The notes: a model not told the origin generated them from the sequence alone. A stretch of DNA of 64,000 bases from Chloroherpetonaceae bacterium (GCA_028277445.1 JANQGG010000063.1:98787-162786); one strand, 5' to 3'. Shown: positions 18,711 through 28,088, counted from the first letter of the stretch. Translations and numbers: made by a program.

Positions 18711-18739
18711 AAAAAGCCCAACAGAAAAAACTATTGGGC
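18711..18739 (-). terminator. Rho-independent terminator of the CBS-domain gene
   Basis: Minus-strand hairpin with arms GCCCAA/TTGGGC, extended by two A-T pairs to 8 bp, then a T-run. It lies 28 bases beyond the stop of the CBS gene. An identical 29-base copy occurs at 17693-17721. Confidence 0.85.
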
Positions 18740-18766
18740 TTCTAAAGAACAGATTCAATTCAAAAA

Positions 18767-19447
18767 CTAAATTTCAAGATACTTCATAAATTCTTGCGCC
18801 TTAAATGAAACATCATCTAAAAAGTTGACCGTATTTGCCGATGAATACACAACCGGGTAACCCAACCTTTCAAGCGTATGTTGCAAACGGAACGGTTCCT
18901 GAGTTTGCAATTTACAGGTTACGATTTGAGCTGATGGCGTTTTCTTGGAAGGTCTGGACGTCATACTTAAAACTTGGGCATCATTTTGCTCAATAACTTT
19001 TATCATTTCTGATAACCGGAATTGCTCTACCGGGACTTCAAACTCCATAACCGAGCCTTCTTCCAACACCCTGAAAACATCGCTAAGCTCATCGACCAAA
19101 TCCTCTTTATAAACAACCCCTAAATAACGATCATTACTATCAAGAACCGGTAAATAACAATACGGAACATTATCAAAATTTTTCAGGATTTCATAAGCAT
19201 GGATATCTAAGCGCGTAAAGTATGGTTTTTCTAAATCTATAGAACTAACTTTATCTTCCGGTTTACAATTCCCTTCCTGAAGATGAAATTCAATGTCTGA
19301 AGTTAAAATAATACCCACAAGTTTTTCATCTTGAACAACAGGCAATCCATCTACACGAAGTTGCTTAAGAATGTCCAAAGATTCCCGAATGGTATTTTCA
19401 AGTGAAATAACAGGAATATTTTTATGTACAACTCGTTTATCCATCAC
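18767..19447 (-). CDS. CBS-domain pair protein with C-terminal ACT-like region
   Basis: 226 residues. Two CBS motifs fill the first half: residues about 1-60 (TIRESLDILKQLRVDGLPVV...LVGIILTSDI, in pieces) and 65-130 (PYCYLPVLDSNDRYLGVVYKEDL). The second half (SEMIKVIEQNDAQVLSM, then SAQIVTCKL) resembles an ACT-type ligand-binding fold. Such proteins usually bind adenine nucleotides or amino acids and regulate partners, but no enzyme domain is attached. A decayed copy of its 3' end lies about 1 kb downstream. The rpiB gene ends 80 bases upstream. Confidence 0.83.
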   Translation of the reverse strand: MMDKRVVHKNIPVISLENTIRESLDILKQLRVDGLPVVQDEKLVGIILTSDIEFHLQEGNCKPEDKVSSIDLEKPYFTRLDIHAYEILKNFDNVPYCYLPVLDSNDRYLGVVYKEDLVDELSDVFRVLEEGSVMEFEVPVEQFRLSEMIKVIEQNDAQVLSMTSRPSKKTPSAQIVTCKLQTQEPFRLQHTLERLGYPVVYSSANTVNFLDDVSFKAQEFMKYLEI

Positions 19448-19527
19448 ATATTTTGTAATTAATTAACTCCCTTTGGATGAATAATACCGCAGTTACCTTA
19501 ATATTAACTAACCGATGAATAAGTTAA

Positions 19528-19959
19528 TTATACGGCTTCCAACTTATCAACCCGTCTTTGGTGCCTTCCACCCTCAAAAGAAGCTTCAAACCAATTTTTT
19601 AAACACCCTTTTATCTCTGATTCGTTCATAAATCGTGCGGGCAAACACATAATATTAGCATTATTGTGCTGACGCGCAAGTGATGCGATCTCCGTATTAT
19701 AGACCAACGCCGCACGAATTCCTTTTACTTTATTGGCCGCAATAGAAACGCCTACCCCACTTCCACAAAGCAAAATCCCCTGATCAGCTTCTTGATTTGC
19801 CACTGATAAGGCAACTTTATGGGCATAATCGGGATAATCGACCGAGTCTTCCGTAAATGGCCCATGATCGATAGTTTCGTACCCATTGTCTTCCAGCCAC
19901 GACTTGATCATCGCTTTTTCTGAAACACCCGCATGATCGCATCCTAATGCTAATTTCAT
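19528..19959 (-). CDS. rpiB: Ribose-5-phosphate isomerase B
   Basis: 143 residues with all RpiB landmarks: GCDHAG at the start, VDYPDYAHKVA, the catalytic loop CGSGVGVSIAANK with Cys65, and RQHNNANIMCLPARF with His98. The enzyme interconverts ribose 5-phosphate and ribulose 5-phosphate in the non-oxidative pentose phosphate pathway. Length is typical (about 140-150). It lies 12 bases after the polyphosphate kinase gene on the same strand and is probably co-transcribed with it. Confidence 0.96.
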   Translation of the reverse strand: MKLALGCDHAGVSEKAMIKSWLEDNGYETIDHGPFTEDSVDYPDYAHKVALSVANQEADQGILLCGSGVGVSIAANKVKGIRAALVYNTEIASLARQHNNANIMCLPARFMNESEIKGCLKNWFEASFEGGRHQRRVDKLEAV

Positions 19960-19971
19960 GAACGTTATAAT

Positions 19972-22098
19972 TTAATTTGTTTGAAAATGTTGTCCGGTTA
20001 TTAAAATTTTTTGACTGTTGATAACTGTTGTTTCATCCGTAGAAACTTTCCTAAATGAACCATCAGAACCAAGTTCCCAAGCTTTTTGATTATCATTCAA
20101 CATCAAATCCAAATCCGATTTCACGCGTGCTTTTAATTCCAGGTCTTTTACTGGAAACACCACTTCAACACGGCGGTCTAAATTTCTCTGCATAACATCG
20201 GCGCTTCCTAAATAGACTTCATCATCTCCATTGTTGTTAAAATAAAATACCCTGCTGTGTTCCAAAAACCGACCTACAATACTAATCACACGAATTCTTT
20301 CACTTAAACCATCAATACCCGGTTTTAATATGCAAACGCCACGAATAATCAAATCAATTTTTACGCCCTCCTGAGATGCTTTATACAATGCTTTAATGGT
20401 TTTTGTATCAACAAGAGAATTACATTTTATAATGATGCGGCCATTTTGATGGGCTTTTTGATGCTCTGTTTCACGTTCAATCATTTCAATGATTCGTGGC
20501 CGAGTATTATATGGCGAAACAATAAGCTCCTGGTATGTTTTTCGATTCGAATAACCGGTTAAGTAATTAAACACTTCCGATGCATCGGCGGTTAATTTTG
20601 AATCACATGTTAAAAAACTGTAGTCGGTATAGATTTTAGCCGTCGATGGATTGTAATTACCTGTTCCTAAATGCACGTACCGCCTCAAGCCGCTTGCTTC
20701 GCGCCGGACAACCAAAGCCACTTTTGCATGCACTTTCAACCCAATCAACCCATACACCACATGTACGCCAACCTTTTCAAGCGCGCGCGCCCACACAATA
20801 TTATTTTCTTCATCAAAACGAGCCTTTAACTCCACCAAAACAGCAACTTGTTTGCCACGCTCAGCCGCTTCTATCAACGCTTTAACAATGGGTGAATTAT
20901 CGCCTACCCTGTACAAGGTTTGTTTAATAGCCAGTACATCGGGGTCTTCAGCCGCCTGTTGAATAAAATCAACCACCGGTTGAAAAGAATCGTAAGGGTG
21001 ATACAATAAAATATGACGACGTTTAATTTCATCAAATATGCTTAAGCGCTCCTCAAGATGATCTTTCGGAACAAATGGTTCGTCTTTTAAATCGGGCCGA
21101 TTAACTTTTAACAGCTCTATGACGCTAGTTAGATTTAACGACCGACTGATTTCATAGACCTTACGATCCGACACCCTGAGATTGTCCATTAGAATTCGCT
21201 TGATGTATTCCGGCATTCCTGGATTTACATCCAAGCGGACAACCGTGCCATAACGCCGTTTGCGAATCCCTTGCTCAATGGTTTCCAGCAAATCCCCGGC
21301 CTCATCTTCTTCGATTTCAATATCGGCATCACGAATGACCCGAAACGGATGGACTTCCTCGATCTCCAAATCGGGAAACAGTTTGTTTAAATTGCACGCA
21401 ATTATATCTTCAAGCCAAACCACACCCAGAGCCCCATTTTCCAGCTCTGCACCCATAATTTTATCCAGACGTACAAGCCGTGGCAATGTACTGGGCACTT
21501 TTACACGCGCAAATTTGGGTTGCTCACTATCTTTATCTTTAAGCTGAACGGCCAGCGATAATGACAAATTTGAGACATATGGAAACGGGTGTCCCGGATC
21601 AAAAGCAAGGGGCGTAAGTACAGGAAATATTTCAGCATCAAAATAGTCCGATAAGGCATCTTTAACATTTTTTTTCAGCTTTTGATACTCCAGAAACAAA
21701 ATGCCCTCTTGATGCAATCTTTTCACAATATCATTATAAAAACACCGGTTTCGCTCTTCAATCATATCAATCGTACGCGCTTTGATTTCTTCAAGCTGCT
21801 CGAGAGGCGCGAGCCCATCCAGCGAACGATCAACAACGCCTGCTTCGTATTGACTTTCCAATCCGGCAACACGAATCATAAAGAATTCATCGAGGTTTGA
21901 ACTAAAGATTGAAATGAACTTAACACGCTCCAACAAAGGATGCTCTTTGGATTGCGCTTCCTTTAATACGCGTTTGTTGAATTCCAACCAACTTGTCTCA
22001 CGATTGATATATAATTTAGGATCATGGAGATCCACCTGTGATTCTTCTATGGAGAGTTCTTCCTCTACGTCTGAACTTTTTAACTCTTGGTTTGTCAT
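19972..22098 (-). CDS. ppk1: Polyphosphate kinase 1
   Basis: 708 residues, normal for PPK1. The N-terminal domain begins with the typical [17 protein letters not shown]. The two phospholipase-D-like catalytic domains carry [26 protein letters not shown] (autophosphorylated histidine region), [11 protein letters not shown] and [10 protein letters not shown] (second conserved histidine). It makes long-chain polyphosphate from ATP, reversibly, usually at the membrane face. A 30-residue acidic N-terminal extension precedes the conserved part. Its neighbours on the same strand are the cyclo-ligase upstream (46-base gap) and rpiB downstream (12-base gap). Confidence 0.97.
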   Translation of the reverse strand: MTNQELKSSDVEEELSIEESQVDLHDPKLYINRETSWLEFNKRVLKEAQSKEHPLLERVKFISIFSSNLDEFFMIRVAGLESQYEAGVVDRSLDGLAPLEQLEEIKARTIDMIEERNRCFYNDIVKRLHQEGILFLEYQKLKKNVKDALSDYFDAEIFPVLTPLAFDPGHPFPYVSNLSLSLAVQLKDKDSEQPKFARVKVPSTLPRLVRLDKIMGAELENGALGVVWLEDIIACNLNKLFPDLEIEEVHPFRVIRDADIEIEEDEAGDLLETIEQGIRKRRYGTVVRLDVNPGMPEYIKRILMDNLRVSDRKVYEISRSLNLTSVIELLKVNRPDLKDEPFVPKDHLEERLSIFDEIKRRHILLYHPYDSFQPVVDFIQQAAEDPDVLAIKQTLYRVGDNSPIVKALIEAAERGKQVAVLVELKARFDEENNIVWARALEKVGVHVVYGLIGLKVHAKVALVVRREASGLRRYVHLGTGNYNPSTAKIYTDYSFLTCDSKLTADASEVFNYLTGYSNRKTYQELIVSPYNTRPRIIEMIERETEHQKAHQNGRIIIKCNSLVDTKTIKALYKASQEGVKIDLIIRGVCILKPGIDGLSERIRVISIVGRFLEHSRVFYFNNNGDDEVYLGSADVMQRNLDRRVEVVFPVKDLELKARVKSDLDLMLNDNQKAWELGSDGSFRKVSTDETTVINSQKILITGQHFQTN

Positions 22099-22144
22099 AT
22101 GTGGGTTCTAACCGATTTACTTTCAAAAAAGTCAAGGCCTTTGT

Positions 22145-22753
22145 TTAGCTTTTATGGCAATCAATAACCCCTGATTGGGTAATAACATAGTCTAACGGAA
22201 CATCTTTATGCTTTTCAGAATAATGTGTCGGGATGAAATTTACAACCTGAAAATCAAATGCTAATCCGATTTTCACAGGTTTACATGATTTTTGTGTTAA
22301 ATCCAAAAAATAGCGATCGTAATAGCCTTTTCCATAACCCAATCGATTCCCTTTATGATCAACGGCAACCAAAGGTGTAATCACAATATCGGGACATAAT
22401 TCCGAGCATTTGTCCTCGTTTGGTTCTCGTATTCCTAAACTTGATACAATATATTCCGTTGATGGTAAAATCTCCACTGAAACCAAACGTGAATCTTTAA
22501 CGACAGGCACAACGACGCGCTTATTGTGTTCAAATAGCCATTTAAGCATGGGCTGGGTATCTACTTCACGATTTTTTTCCACAGATAGATACACATGCAC
22601 GTGTGAGGCCTTTTGGAGTGGTTCAAACGTTTTAAGCGCTGAAAAAATCGCATGGTTATTTTGATCATATGTTCTCTGATCCATCTCCAGCCGAGCCTTG
22701 CAGCTCAGCTTACGGATAGCCTTTTTTTGTTCCTGAACATGATCATTAGTCAT
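22145..22753 (-). CDS. 5-formyltetrahydrofolate cyclo-ligase
   Basis: 202 residues. The diagnostic C-terminal motif RLGYGKGYYDRYF and the preceding DIVITPLVAVDHKG identify the ATP-dependent enzyme that converts 5-formyl-THF to 5,10-methenyl-THF. The N-terminal helix with KKAIRKLSCKARLEM is usual for the family (YgfA/MTHFS). It is the first gene of the minus-strand run that continues into ppk1 and rpiB. A repeat-rich spacer lies upstream. Confidence 0.93.
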   Translation of the reverse strand: MTNDHVQEQKKAIRKLSCKARLEMDQRTYDQNNHAIFSALKTFEPLQKASHVHVYLSVEKNREVDTQPMLKWLFEHNKRVVVPVVKDSRLVSVEILPSTEYIVSSLGIREPNEDKCSELCPDIVITPLVAVDHKGNRLGYGKGYYDRYFLDLTQKSCKPVKIGLAFDFQVVNFIPTHYSEKHKDVPLDYVITQSGVIDCHKS

Positions 22754-22880
22754 AGCGAGCTGAAATATTTGGCGATAAACAAACAGAAAATGACACTCAT
22801 TTTCTAGTCATGCTGAGTGAAAATTTTTGGCAATGGAAGCCAAAAAGACAAACAGAGAATGACGAGTAAAGTGGCTAGTC

Positions 22881-22901
22881 ATGCTGAACTTGTTTCAGCA
22901 T
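22881..22901. repeat. Hairpin repeat, ATGCTGAA/TTCAGCAT type
   Basis: An 8-bp perfect stem (22881-22888 with 22894-22901) around CTTGT. It belongs to the same sequence theme as the next two hairpins (CTGAA...TTCAG) and to a widely dispersed class of bacterial intergenic repeats that begin GTCATGCTGAA. Confidence 0.65.
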
Positions 22902-22926
22902 CTCTAACAGCTCCCCTTTATCCGAG

Positions 22927-22947
22927 ACCCTGAAACAAGTTCAGGGT
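22927..22947. repeat. Hairpin repeat, ACCCTGAA/TTCAGGGT type, copy 1
   Basis: An 8-bp perfect stem (22927-22934 with 22940-22947) around ACAAG, followed by GACCAA. The same stem returns about 90 bases on. Confidence 0.65.
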
Positions 22948-23016
22948 GACCAAAAAGGGTAAACTCGTCATTAGTAACTTGTTTTCAGCATCTCAACCAA
23001 ATTGGCATTTTCTCAG

Positions 23017-23037
23017 ACCCTGAAATTAATTCAGGGT
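23017..23037. repeat. Hairpin repeat, ACCCTGAA/TTCAGGGT type, copy 2
   Basis: The stem is identical to the copy at 22927 (23017-23024 with 23030-23037), but the loop is ATTAA instead of ACAAG. Both copies continue GACCAA. Conserved arms with a changed loop suggest the structure, not only the sequence, has been kept. Confidence 0.65.
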
Positions 23038-23169
23038 GACCAATAACGTAAATGCGTCATTGGAAGTCAGGCATTTTGAAAGTCAAAAACATAAATAAGT
23101 AATGATGAATTCATTAAGTGAAAGTTCATCAACCTACCAGGTCATGCCTTCATTGGTATCCATCTATAG

Positions 23170-23189
23170 GCTCCTGCTTTCGCAGGAGC
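23170..23189. repeat. Hairpin repeat, GCTCCTGC/GCAGGAGC
   Basis: A perfect 8-bp GC-rich stem (23170-23177 with 23182-23189) with loop TTTC, immediately before the 24-bp palindrome. There is no T-run, so it is not an obvious terminator. Confidence 0.6.
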
Positions 23190-23195
23190 GACAAA

Positions 23196-23219
23196 AACAA
23201 GGGGTTGCAACCCCTTGTT
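23196..23219. repeat. 24-bp perfect palindrome, copy 1
   Basis: The sequence equals its own reverse complement over all 24 bases; its halves are AACAAGGGGTTG and CAACCCCTTGTT. A second copy at 56456-56479 shares 29 continuous bases with this one, and both are followed by TATACTCATG and GTCATT. The lack of any loop suggests a duplex DNA site or a mobile repeat rather than a terminator. Confidence 0.8.
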
Positions 23220-23324
23220 ACAGATATACTCATGCGTCATTGGAAGCATATTTTTCCCGAAACTTATGTTCAAACCTACATTTAATTTATTAATTTTGAT
23301 TTTAACAATTTTTATGGACAATTG

Positions 23325-24053
23325 ATGCCTAATATCTCTTTCAACCGGATGCCGGTGAGGGTTGGATCGGTTTATGGATTTTGGAAAACCTATCCGAAAC
23401 ATGCGTCAGAAATGCGCCAAATGGAAGCCAAAGCCAATGCGCCGGTAGCGCATCCTGAACAACCGGTTGTATTTTCAAAACCTGCCGCATCATTGATCCA
23501 TAGCGGCGAGTGTGTGAAAATTCCTATGGTTCAAGGAAAACCTCTCGGCAAAAACCTTCAGCACGAAATAGAACTGGTTTTGCTTGTTGGCAAAACTGCT
23601 GAGAATGTTTCTACCTCGGAAGCTCTAACATTTATTTCCGGTTATGGTTTAGGACTGGATATGACCTTGCGCGATGTGCAGCTCGAAGCTAAGAAAAACG
23701 GGTTGCCTTGGCTAATGGGCAAAGGGTTTAAGACTTCAATCGTTGTGTCGGATTTTATCCCCATCGATACTTATCCTCCGGATTTGCTCACCCTCGAACT
23801 CCACAAAAACGGACAAATAGCTCAAAAAGCACGGACGCTTGAAATGGAATATTCACTTAATTTTTTAATATCTTATTTGTCCGAAATTTTTATTTTAGAA
23901 CCCGGTGATTTGATTTTTACCGGAACGCCTTCCGGTACAAGCCAATGTTTTTCTGGAGATAAACTTGAGGGTTATTTGTATCCTAACGATGAAACCAATG
24001 CGTTTAAATCACCTGTTAACATGCTATGTCAACTAACGATTGATATTGCATAA
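23325..24053 (+). CDS. Fumarylacetoacetate hydrolase family protein (FAHD1-like)
   Basis: About 242 residues from the ATG at 23325. The family's metal-binding and active-site landmarks are present: HEIELVLLVGK (first acidic ligand), GYGLGLDMTLRDVQ, the KGF lysine in WLMGKGFKTS, and EPGDLIFTGTPSG near the end. FAHD1-type enzymes hydrolyse acylpyruvates or decarboxylate oxaloacetate with Mg2+. The substrate here is not fixed by sequence. Length matches single-domain members. The next gene follows 31 bases later. Confidence 0.9.
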   Translation: MPNISFNRMPVRVGSVYGFWKTYPKHASEMRQMEAKANAPVAHPEQPVVFSKPAASLIHSGECVKIPMVQGKPLGKNLQHEIELVLLVGKTAENVSTSEALTFISGYGLGLDMTLRDVQLEAKKNGLPWLMGKGFKTSIVVSDFIPIDTYPPDLLTLELHKNGQIAQKARTLEMEYSLNFLISYLSEIFILEPGDLIFTGTPSGTSQCFSGDKLEGYLYPNDETNAFKSPVNMLCQLTIDIA

Positions 24054-24084
24054 GATTTTATTCATCTCGAAAGTTCTTTTTTCT

Positions 24085-24540
24085 ATGAATGAATTTGAAA
24101 AATATGAATGCGAAGAATTTGGATGTGCAGAACAAGACGCTCAAGATAGCAATTCACAAGTCGCGAAAAGTAAAAAACCCTTTTGGAAAAACTATAAAAT
24201 GCTGATTTTAGCTTGGATTGTTATTGTCATCCTTGTTGAAATTGGCATATACTTTAATGTGGATAAATTCATCATTGGAAATGTGGTGTTTTTATTCGGC
24301 CTGCTTTCATACGCTTTTACAGGTCTGATTTCGTTATTTGGTTTTATCCCATTTGTTGGTCCGTTAATTGTAAAAGCGCTAGGTATTCCGTTTGTGTGGC
24401 TATTGAACGGCGTAGGTTATCTGGTGTCTTTGATTGCAATTCGGCGCGGGTATACTAAAGATGTTTTAACCTATCGGGGATTAACCATAGCGGTTATGAT
24501 TGGCATTACGGTCGGGTATATTTTAGGTAAGCTCATTTAA
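24085..24540 (+). CDS. Small multi-span membrane protein, unknown function
   Basis: 151 residues from the ATG at 24085, chosen because the longer frame would overlap the FAH gene and start at TTG. The N-terminus is acidic with cysteines (KYECEEFGCAEQDAQ) and presumably cytosolic. About four hydrophobic segments follow (MLILAWIVIVILVEIGIYF, VVFLFGLLSYAFTGLISL, VKALGIPFVWLLNGVGYLV and GLTIAVMIGITVGYILG). I recognise no family. It may share a transcript with the FAH-family gene; a small hairpin ends the unit. Confidence 0.75.
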   Translation: MNEFEKYECEEFGCAEQDAQDSNSQVAKSKKPFWKNYKMLILAWIVIVILVEIGIYFNVDKFIIGNVVFLFGLLSYAFTGLISLFGFIPFVGPLIVKALGIPFVWLLNGVGYLVSLIAIRRGYTKDVLTYRGLTIAVMIGITVGYILGKLI

Positions 24541-24557
24541 TGTCTTTCAATTATATC

Positions 24558-24574
24558 GCCTATTTTAGGCTTTT
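24558..24574 (+). terminator. Possible small terminator
   Basis: A 5-bp stem GCCTA/TAGGC with a TTT loop, then TTTT, 18 bases after the stop of the membrane protein gene. The shape is right but the stem is short. Confidence 0.45.
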
Positions 24575-24836
24575 AAACGCGCTCTTAACATTGATCTGCC
24601 GATTTAATTATTATTAAGTTTCTGACAAAAGTTTAAAAATAACTCACCTAACAAACTTTTTTCAAATGTAAAATCGCCCTGTCTGGGATAAATCAATTAT
24701 TTTATGTAAGCTAAGTAACCTTCCAGGTTAATTCTGCATCACGATGGTTTGATAATAATATGTAAAGACTTGGAATAAAATAATGAAACAGAGTATTTTA
24801 TAAAGCTTTTCCGTTGTCTGTTAAACGAAATCTATC

Positions 24837-26717
24837 ATGGCAGATACATCCACTGCAAAACTAAAGCTTTCACTTAATGAAACCGCGAAGCTTTTAATGC
24901 CTTACGGTTACGATCGTTTCAAAGAACAATTAAGTAGCGTTTGGCTTATTATCACCTATTTGATACTCTTTCAGCTTATCGTTCTCCGAATTCCATTGGT
25001 TGATTCTTTGATGATTGGTATGGGAATCGGCGTTGTTATTATTGGCTTGATGTTTTTTATGGAAGGTTTAATCCTTGGTTTAATGCCCTTTGGTGAAACC
25101 ATCGGTACATTATTGCCTCAAAAAGCCGGCTTAACCATCATCCTGATCTTTGCTTTTGTGGTTGGTATGGGCGCCACGTTTGCAGAACCGGCAATAGCTA
25201 CACTTCAACTTGCCGGTAAATCTATCGATCCGAACCAAACCCCGCTACTCTACGATCTACTTAATCAATATTCCTGGCAATTGGTTGTATCGGTGGGCGT
25301 AGGTGTAGGGATTGCCGTCATATTTGGCGTACTTCGTTTTTTGTACGATTGGTCTCTGAAAATACTAATCTACCCTTTGGTTATCATTCTAGCCATACTC
25401 ACTGTTTTTGCTCATTTCAATGATATCCTACACCCGATTATTGGTTTGGCATGGGATTCGGGGGCTGTTACAACAGGTCCAGTAACCGTACCTTTGGTAC
25501 TGGCTCTTGGAATAGGCGTATGCCGAATTGTTGGAACAGCCAATAGCGGTAGCGCCGGATTCGGCATAGTAACGCTAGCTTCCTTATTTCCTATTATAGC
25601 CGTTTTGTCTCTTGGCTATTTCCATTACTTTACTGGCAACTACGAAATCAAATCGCTTCCAACAGAGCATTCAGTTGCAAGTTCAACAACAATCTCTCAA
25701 AAGAAAAACTTACACGGCATTTCCAAGACGGAGTATGAAGATTTTATTAAAACGGGCAAAGTTCCTGAGGATGCCAATCTGATTTATGAAGGAAATAAAG
25801 AGTTTTCCGATGGGAAAATTATCATTACTAATCCAAAACTATTGATCACCAAGAAAGAGGCCGGTGGTATTCTCGGAGAGCACGTCCGTTTTTGGAATCC
25901 CGAATTATCAATAGTTGAAAATGCGCTTTCGGCGCTTATCGGGGCGATTAGAGCCATATTGCCATTAGTGCTTTTCTTTTGGCTGGTGCTGAAATTTGTT
26001 CTCAAAGAAAAGATATCGCATGCCGATGAAATTGTACTTGGAATTGGTTTTGCGCTTTTTGGCATGATGCTTTTTATGTTAGGCATTAACTTAGCGCTTG
26101 ATCCTTTAGGCTCTCAAGTTGGAACAAATGTGGCAGCCTCATTTTCTTCCATTGAACCATATGGTTTTAAAACGGCTGTTGGGCCGCTTTTTGGAGAAGG
26201 GTTTGGGGGCGAACTGGTTGCGATTTTATTTGCATTTGTTTTAGGTTATTCGGCAACATTAGCAGAACCCGCCCTGAATGCATTAGGTTCAACCGTAGAA
26301 AAAATTACAGTTGGCGCATTTAAAAAAGGATTATTGATGCAAACAGTAGCTTTTGGCGTGGGAATTGGTATAGCGCTTGGTATCGCTAAAATGATTTACA
26401 ATATTCCATTAACTTACTTGTTAATACCGCCATATATTTTGCTCATTTTTATCACATTCATATCCAAAGAAGATTTTGTAAACTTTGCATGGGATAGCGC
26501 CGGCGTTACCACGGGTCCTATTACGGTGCCGCTTGTTTTAGCTATGGGACTCGGCATTGGCGGAGCCGTTGGAATTTTGGAAGGTTTTGGAGTATTGGCG
26601 ATGGCTTCGGTTAGCCCGATTTTATCGGTTCTTATTGTCGGTTTATTGGTTGGGAATCAAAAATCAAAAACAATTGAAGCACCTTCAGCTCACTTAGAAA
26701 AAAGTGTAAGCGCATGA
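24837..26717 (+). CDS. DUF1538 membrane protein with two homologous halves
   Basis: 626 residues. The family motif occurs twice, once in each half: GMGATFAEPAIATL with AWDSGAVTTGPVTVPLVLA (about residues 105-225), and GYSATLAEPALNAL with AWDSAGVTTGPITVPLVLA (about 470-575). Each half has roughly six hydrophobic segments. A soluble stretch of about 90 residues (270-360) links them. DUF1538 proteins are predicted transporters, often next to PII-like genes, and the substrate is not known to me. The stop codon overlaps the start of a triple-PII-like gene by 4 bases (ATGA), so the two proteins are almost certainly made together and probably interact. Confidence 0.93.
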   Translation: MADTSTAKLKLSLNETAKLLMPYGYDRFKEQLSSVWLIITYLILFQLIVLRIPLVDSLMIGMGIGVVIIGLMFFMEGLILGLMPFGETIGTLLPQKAGLTIILIFAFVVGMGATFAEPAIATLQLAGKSIDPNQTPLLYDLLNQYSWQLVVSVGVGVGIAVIFGVLRFLYDWSLKILIYPLVIILAILTVFAHFNDILHPIIGLAWDSGAVTTGPVTVPLVLALGIGVCRIVGTANSGSAGFGIVTLASLFPIIAVLSLGYFHYFTGNYEIKSLPTEHSVASSTTISQKKNLHGISKTEYEDFIKTGKVPEDANLIYEGNKEFSDGKIIITNPKLLITKKEAGGILGEHVRFWNPELSIVENALSALIGAIRAILPLVLFFWLVLKFVLKEKISHADEIVLGIGFALFGMMLFMLGINLALDPLGSQVGTNVAASFSSIEPYGFKTAVGPLFGEGFGGELVAILFAFVLGYSATLAEPALNALGSTVEKITVGAFKKGLLMQTVAFGVGIGIALGIAKMIYNIPLTYLLIPPYILLIFITFISKEDFVNFAWDSAGVTTGPITVPLVLAMGLGIGGAVGILEGFGVLAMASVSPILSVLIVGLLVGNQKSKTIEAPSAHLEKSVSA

Positions 26718-27856
26718 CAGCACCACAATTTCAAAATCGTAATAACTATAGTTTAATTACCGCATTTGTTTATAAAGAGCATAGCAATATTGTGGTAAAA
26801 AAAGCTATGGAGGCAGGCGCTAGTATTGGTTCGCTTACCCAAGCCAGAGGTACAATTAAACGAACCAAAATCGGTTTTTTTCCACGCCCAAATATCTCTC
26901 CTTCACGGGATATTCTTCAGTTTATTGTTAATAACGAAAGTGTCGAAAAAGTCTTTAAAACCATTGTCTCAACAGCGCAATTGGAATATTCAGGCGCAGG
27001 CGCTGCATTTATTGCCGATATAGACAACTTGTGGTTTATTGGGGATGCTATCGTTGAAAAACAAACCAACAGTAATTTCTCCAAAGATATTAATACTGAA
27101 CTAACCAGCGAATTAGAACTGATTTCCTGCATTTCTCAGCGAGGAAAAGCCGATGATATTGTTGAAGCGGCCATATCTCAGGGAAGTTCTGGTCCGGTTG
27201 TAACATACGGTTATGGTCGCGGCGTTCGAGATAAATTGGGTCTGTTAAGAATCGCCATCAACCCTGAAAAAGAAATTGTTTTTGTTGTTGTTACGAAATA
27301 TGAGCTCGACTCCATATTTGAAGCAATGATCACCGCCGGTAAGCTCGATCGACCGGCTATGGGCTTCATTTATCACATTCCAATAAAACAAGGGTTGATT
27401 AACATCACCTCTTTTGAAAGCGGACAGTATTGGGCAGCTACCCGCGAACAAATGATAAAAGCTATTGATGAATTAAAAGGCAATCAATTATGGCGCCAAG
27501 CCAGTACTTCCACCAATGCATTTCATATTCGAAACCGAAGCTTTTTAGAAAATTTGGTTAATATAAGGGCAATTGTTCGTCGAGGGTTAGGCGATCAATA
27601 TATTTTAAGCGTCATGGAAGCTGGCGCAAGTGGCGCAACCGTATCATTTGGAAATTTAATTGGCGGAGAAAAAGTAACCAGTATTCTAGGCAAGAACATT
27701 GCTGACGAAAGAGAAATCATTGATATTATTATTCCTGAAAATAAAGTAAGTTCCGTTGTCGAGAGTTTGAAAAAAGTCACCATTGAAGTGGAAAGCAAAA
27801 ATGCGTTCTTTTATTCGTTGCCTGTCCCAAAAGCATTTACTTATTTAGGAAGCTAA
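26714..27856 (+). CDS. Protein with three tandem PII-like domains, partner of the DUF1538 protein
   Basis: 380 residues. Three ferredoxin-like PII modules can be traced: about 12-105 (SLITAFVYKEHSNIVVKKAM...), 135-230 (LELISCISQRGKADDIVEAA, then GPVVTYGYGRG), and 280-375 (NIRAIVRRGLGDQYILSVM, then ASGATVSFGNLIGG). Each has an opening strand, a helix that ends at a small-residue loop and a later strand-helix pair. PII proteins sense nucleotides, 2-oxoglutarate or other metabolites and control transporters or enzymes, commonly as trimers. A single chain with three modules could mimic that trimer. The T-loop uridylylation motif of GlnB is not visible. Confidence 0.8.
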   Translation: MTAPQFQNRNNYSLITAFVYKEHSNIVVKKAMEAGASIGSLTQARGTIKRTKIGFFPRPNISPSRDILQFIVNNESVEKVFKTIVSTAQLEYSGAGAAFIADIDNLWFIGDAIVEKQTNSNFSKDINTELTSELELISCISQRGKADDIVEAAISQGSSGPVVTYGYGRGVRDKLGLLRIAINPEKEIVFVVVTKYELDSIFEAMITAGKLDRPAMGFIYHIPIKQGLINITSFESGQYWAATREQMIKAIDELKGNQLWRQASTSTNAFHIRNRSFLENLVNIRAIVRRGLGDQYILSVMEAGASGATVSFGNLIGGEKVTSILGKNIADEREIIDIIIPENKVSSVVESLKKVTIEVESKNAFFYSLPVPKAFTYLGS

Positions 27857-28088
27857 ATTGTAAAAGTAACAAATAGCTTAAAGCTTACCTGCATTGAAGT
27901 TATTCTATTTGTAATCATTTAAGCGGAATGACAGCATCACGTAGTTATAAAACGAATACGTCGGAATCAACGCGCTTATCAATTGATCTTGAATGATCTA
28001 CTCATACAATGTCTTTTTAACCTGCCGCACTAGACATTAATAACGTTTATTATAAGATGATGCACCAACCGCATTAAACGTCAATTCA

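Larger units (their letters stand above)
22754..23324. other. Gene-free spacer built from hairpin repeats
   Basis: About 570 bases without a supportable gene, between divergent genes. It carries at least five hairpins or palindromes, annotated separately, and short direct repeats such as GCGTCATTGGAAG near 23053 and 23234. The promoters of the cyclo-ligase and FAH-family genes must lie at its two ends. I see no protein features in the short frames that cross it. Confidence 0.7.
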
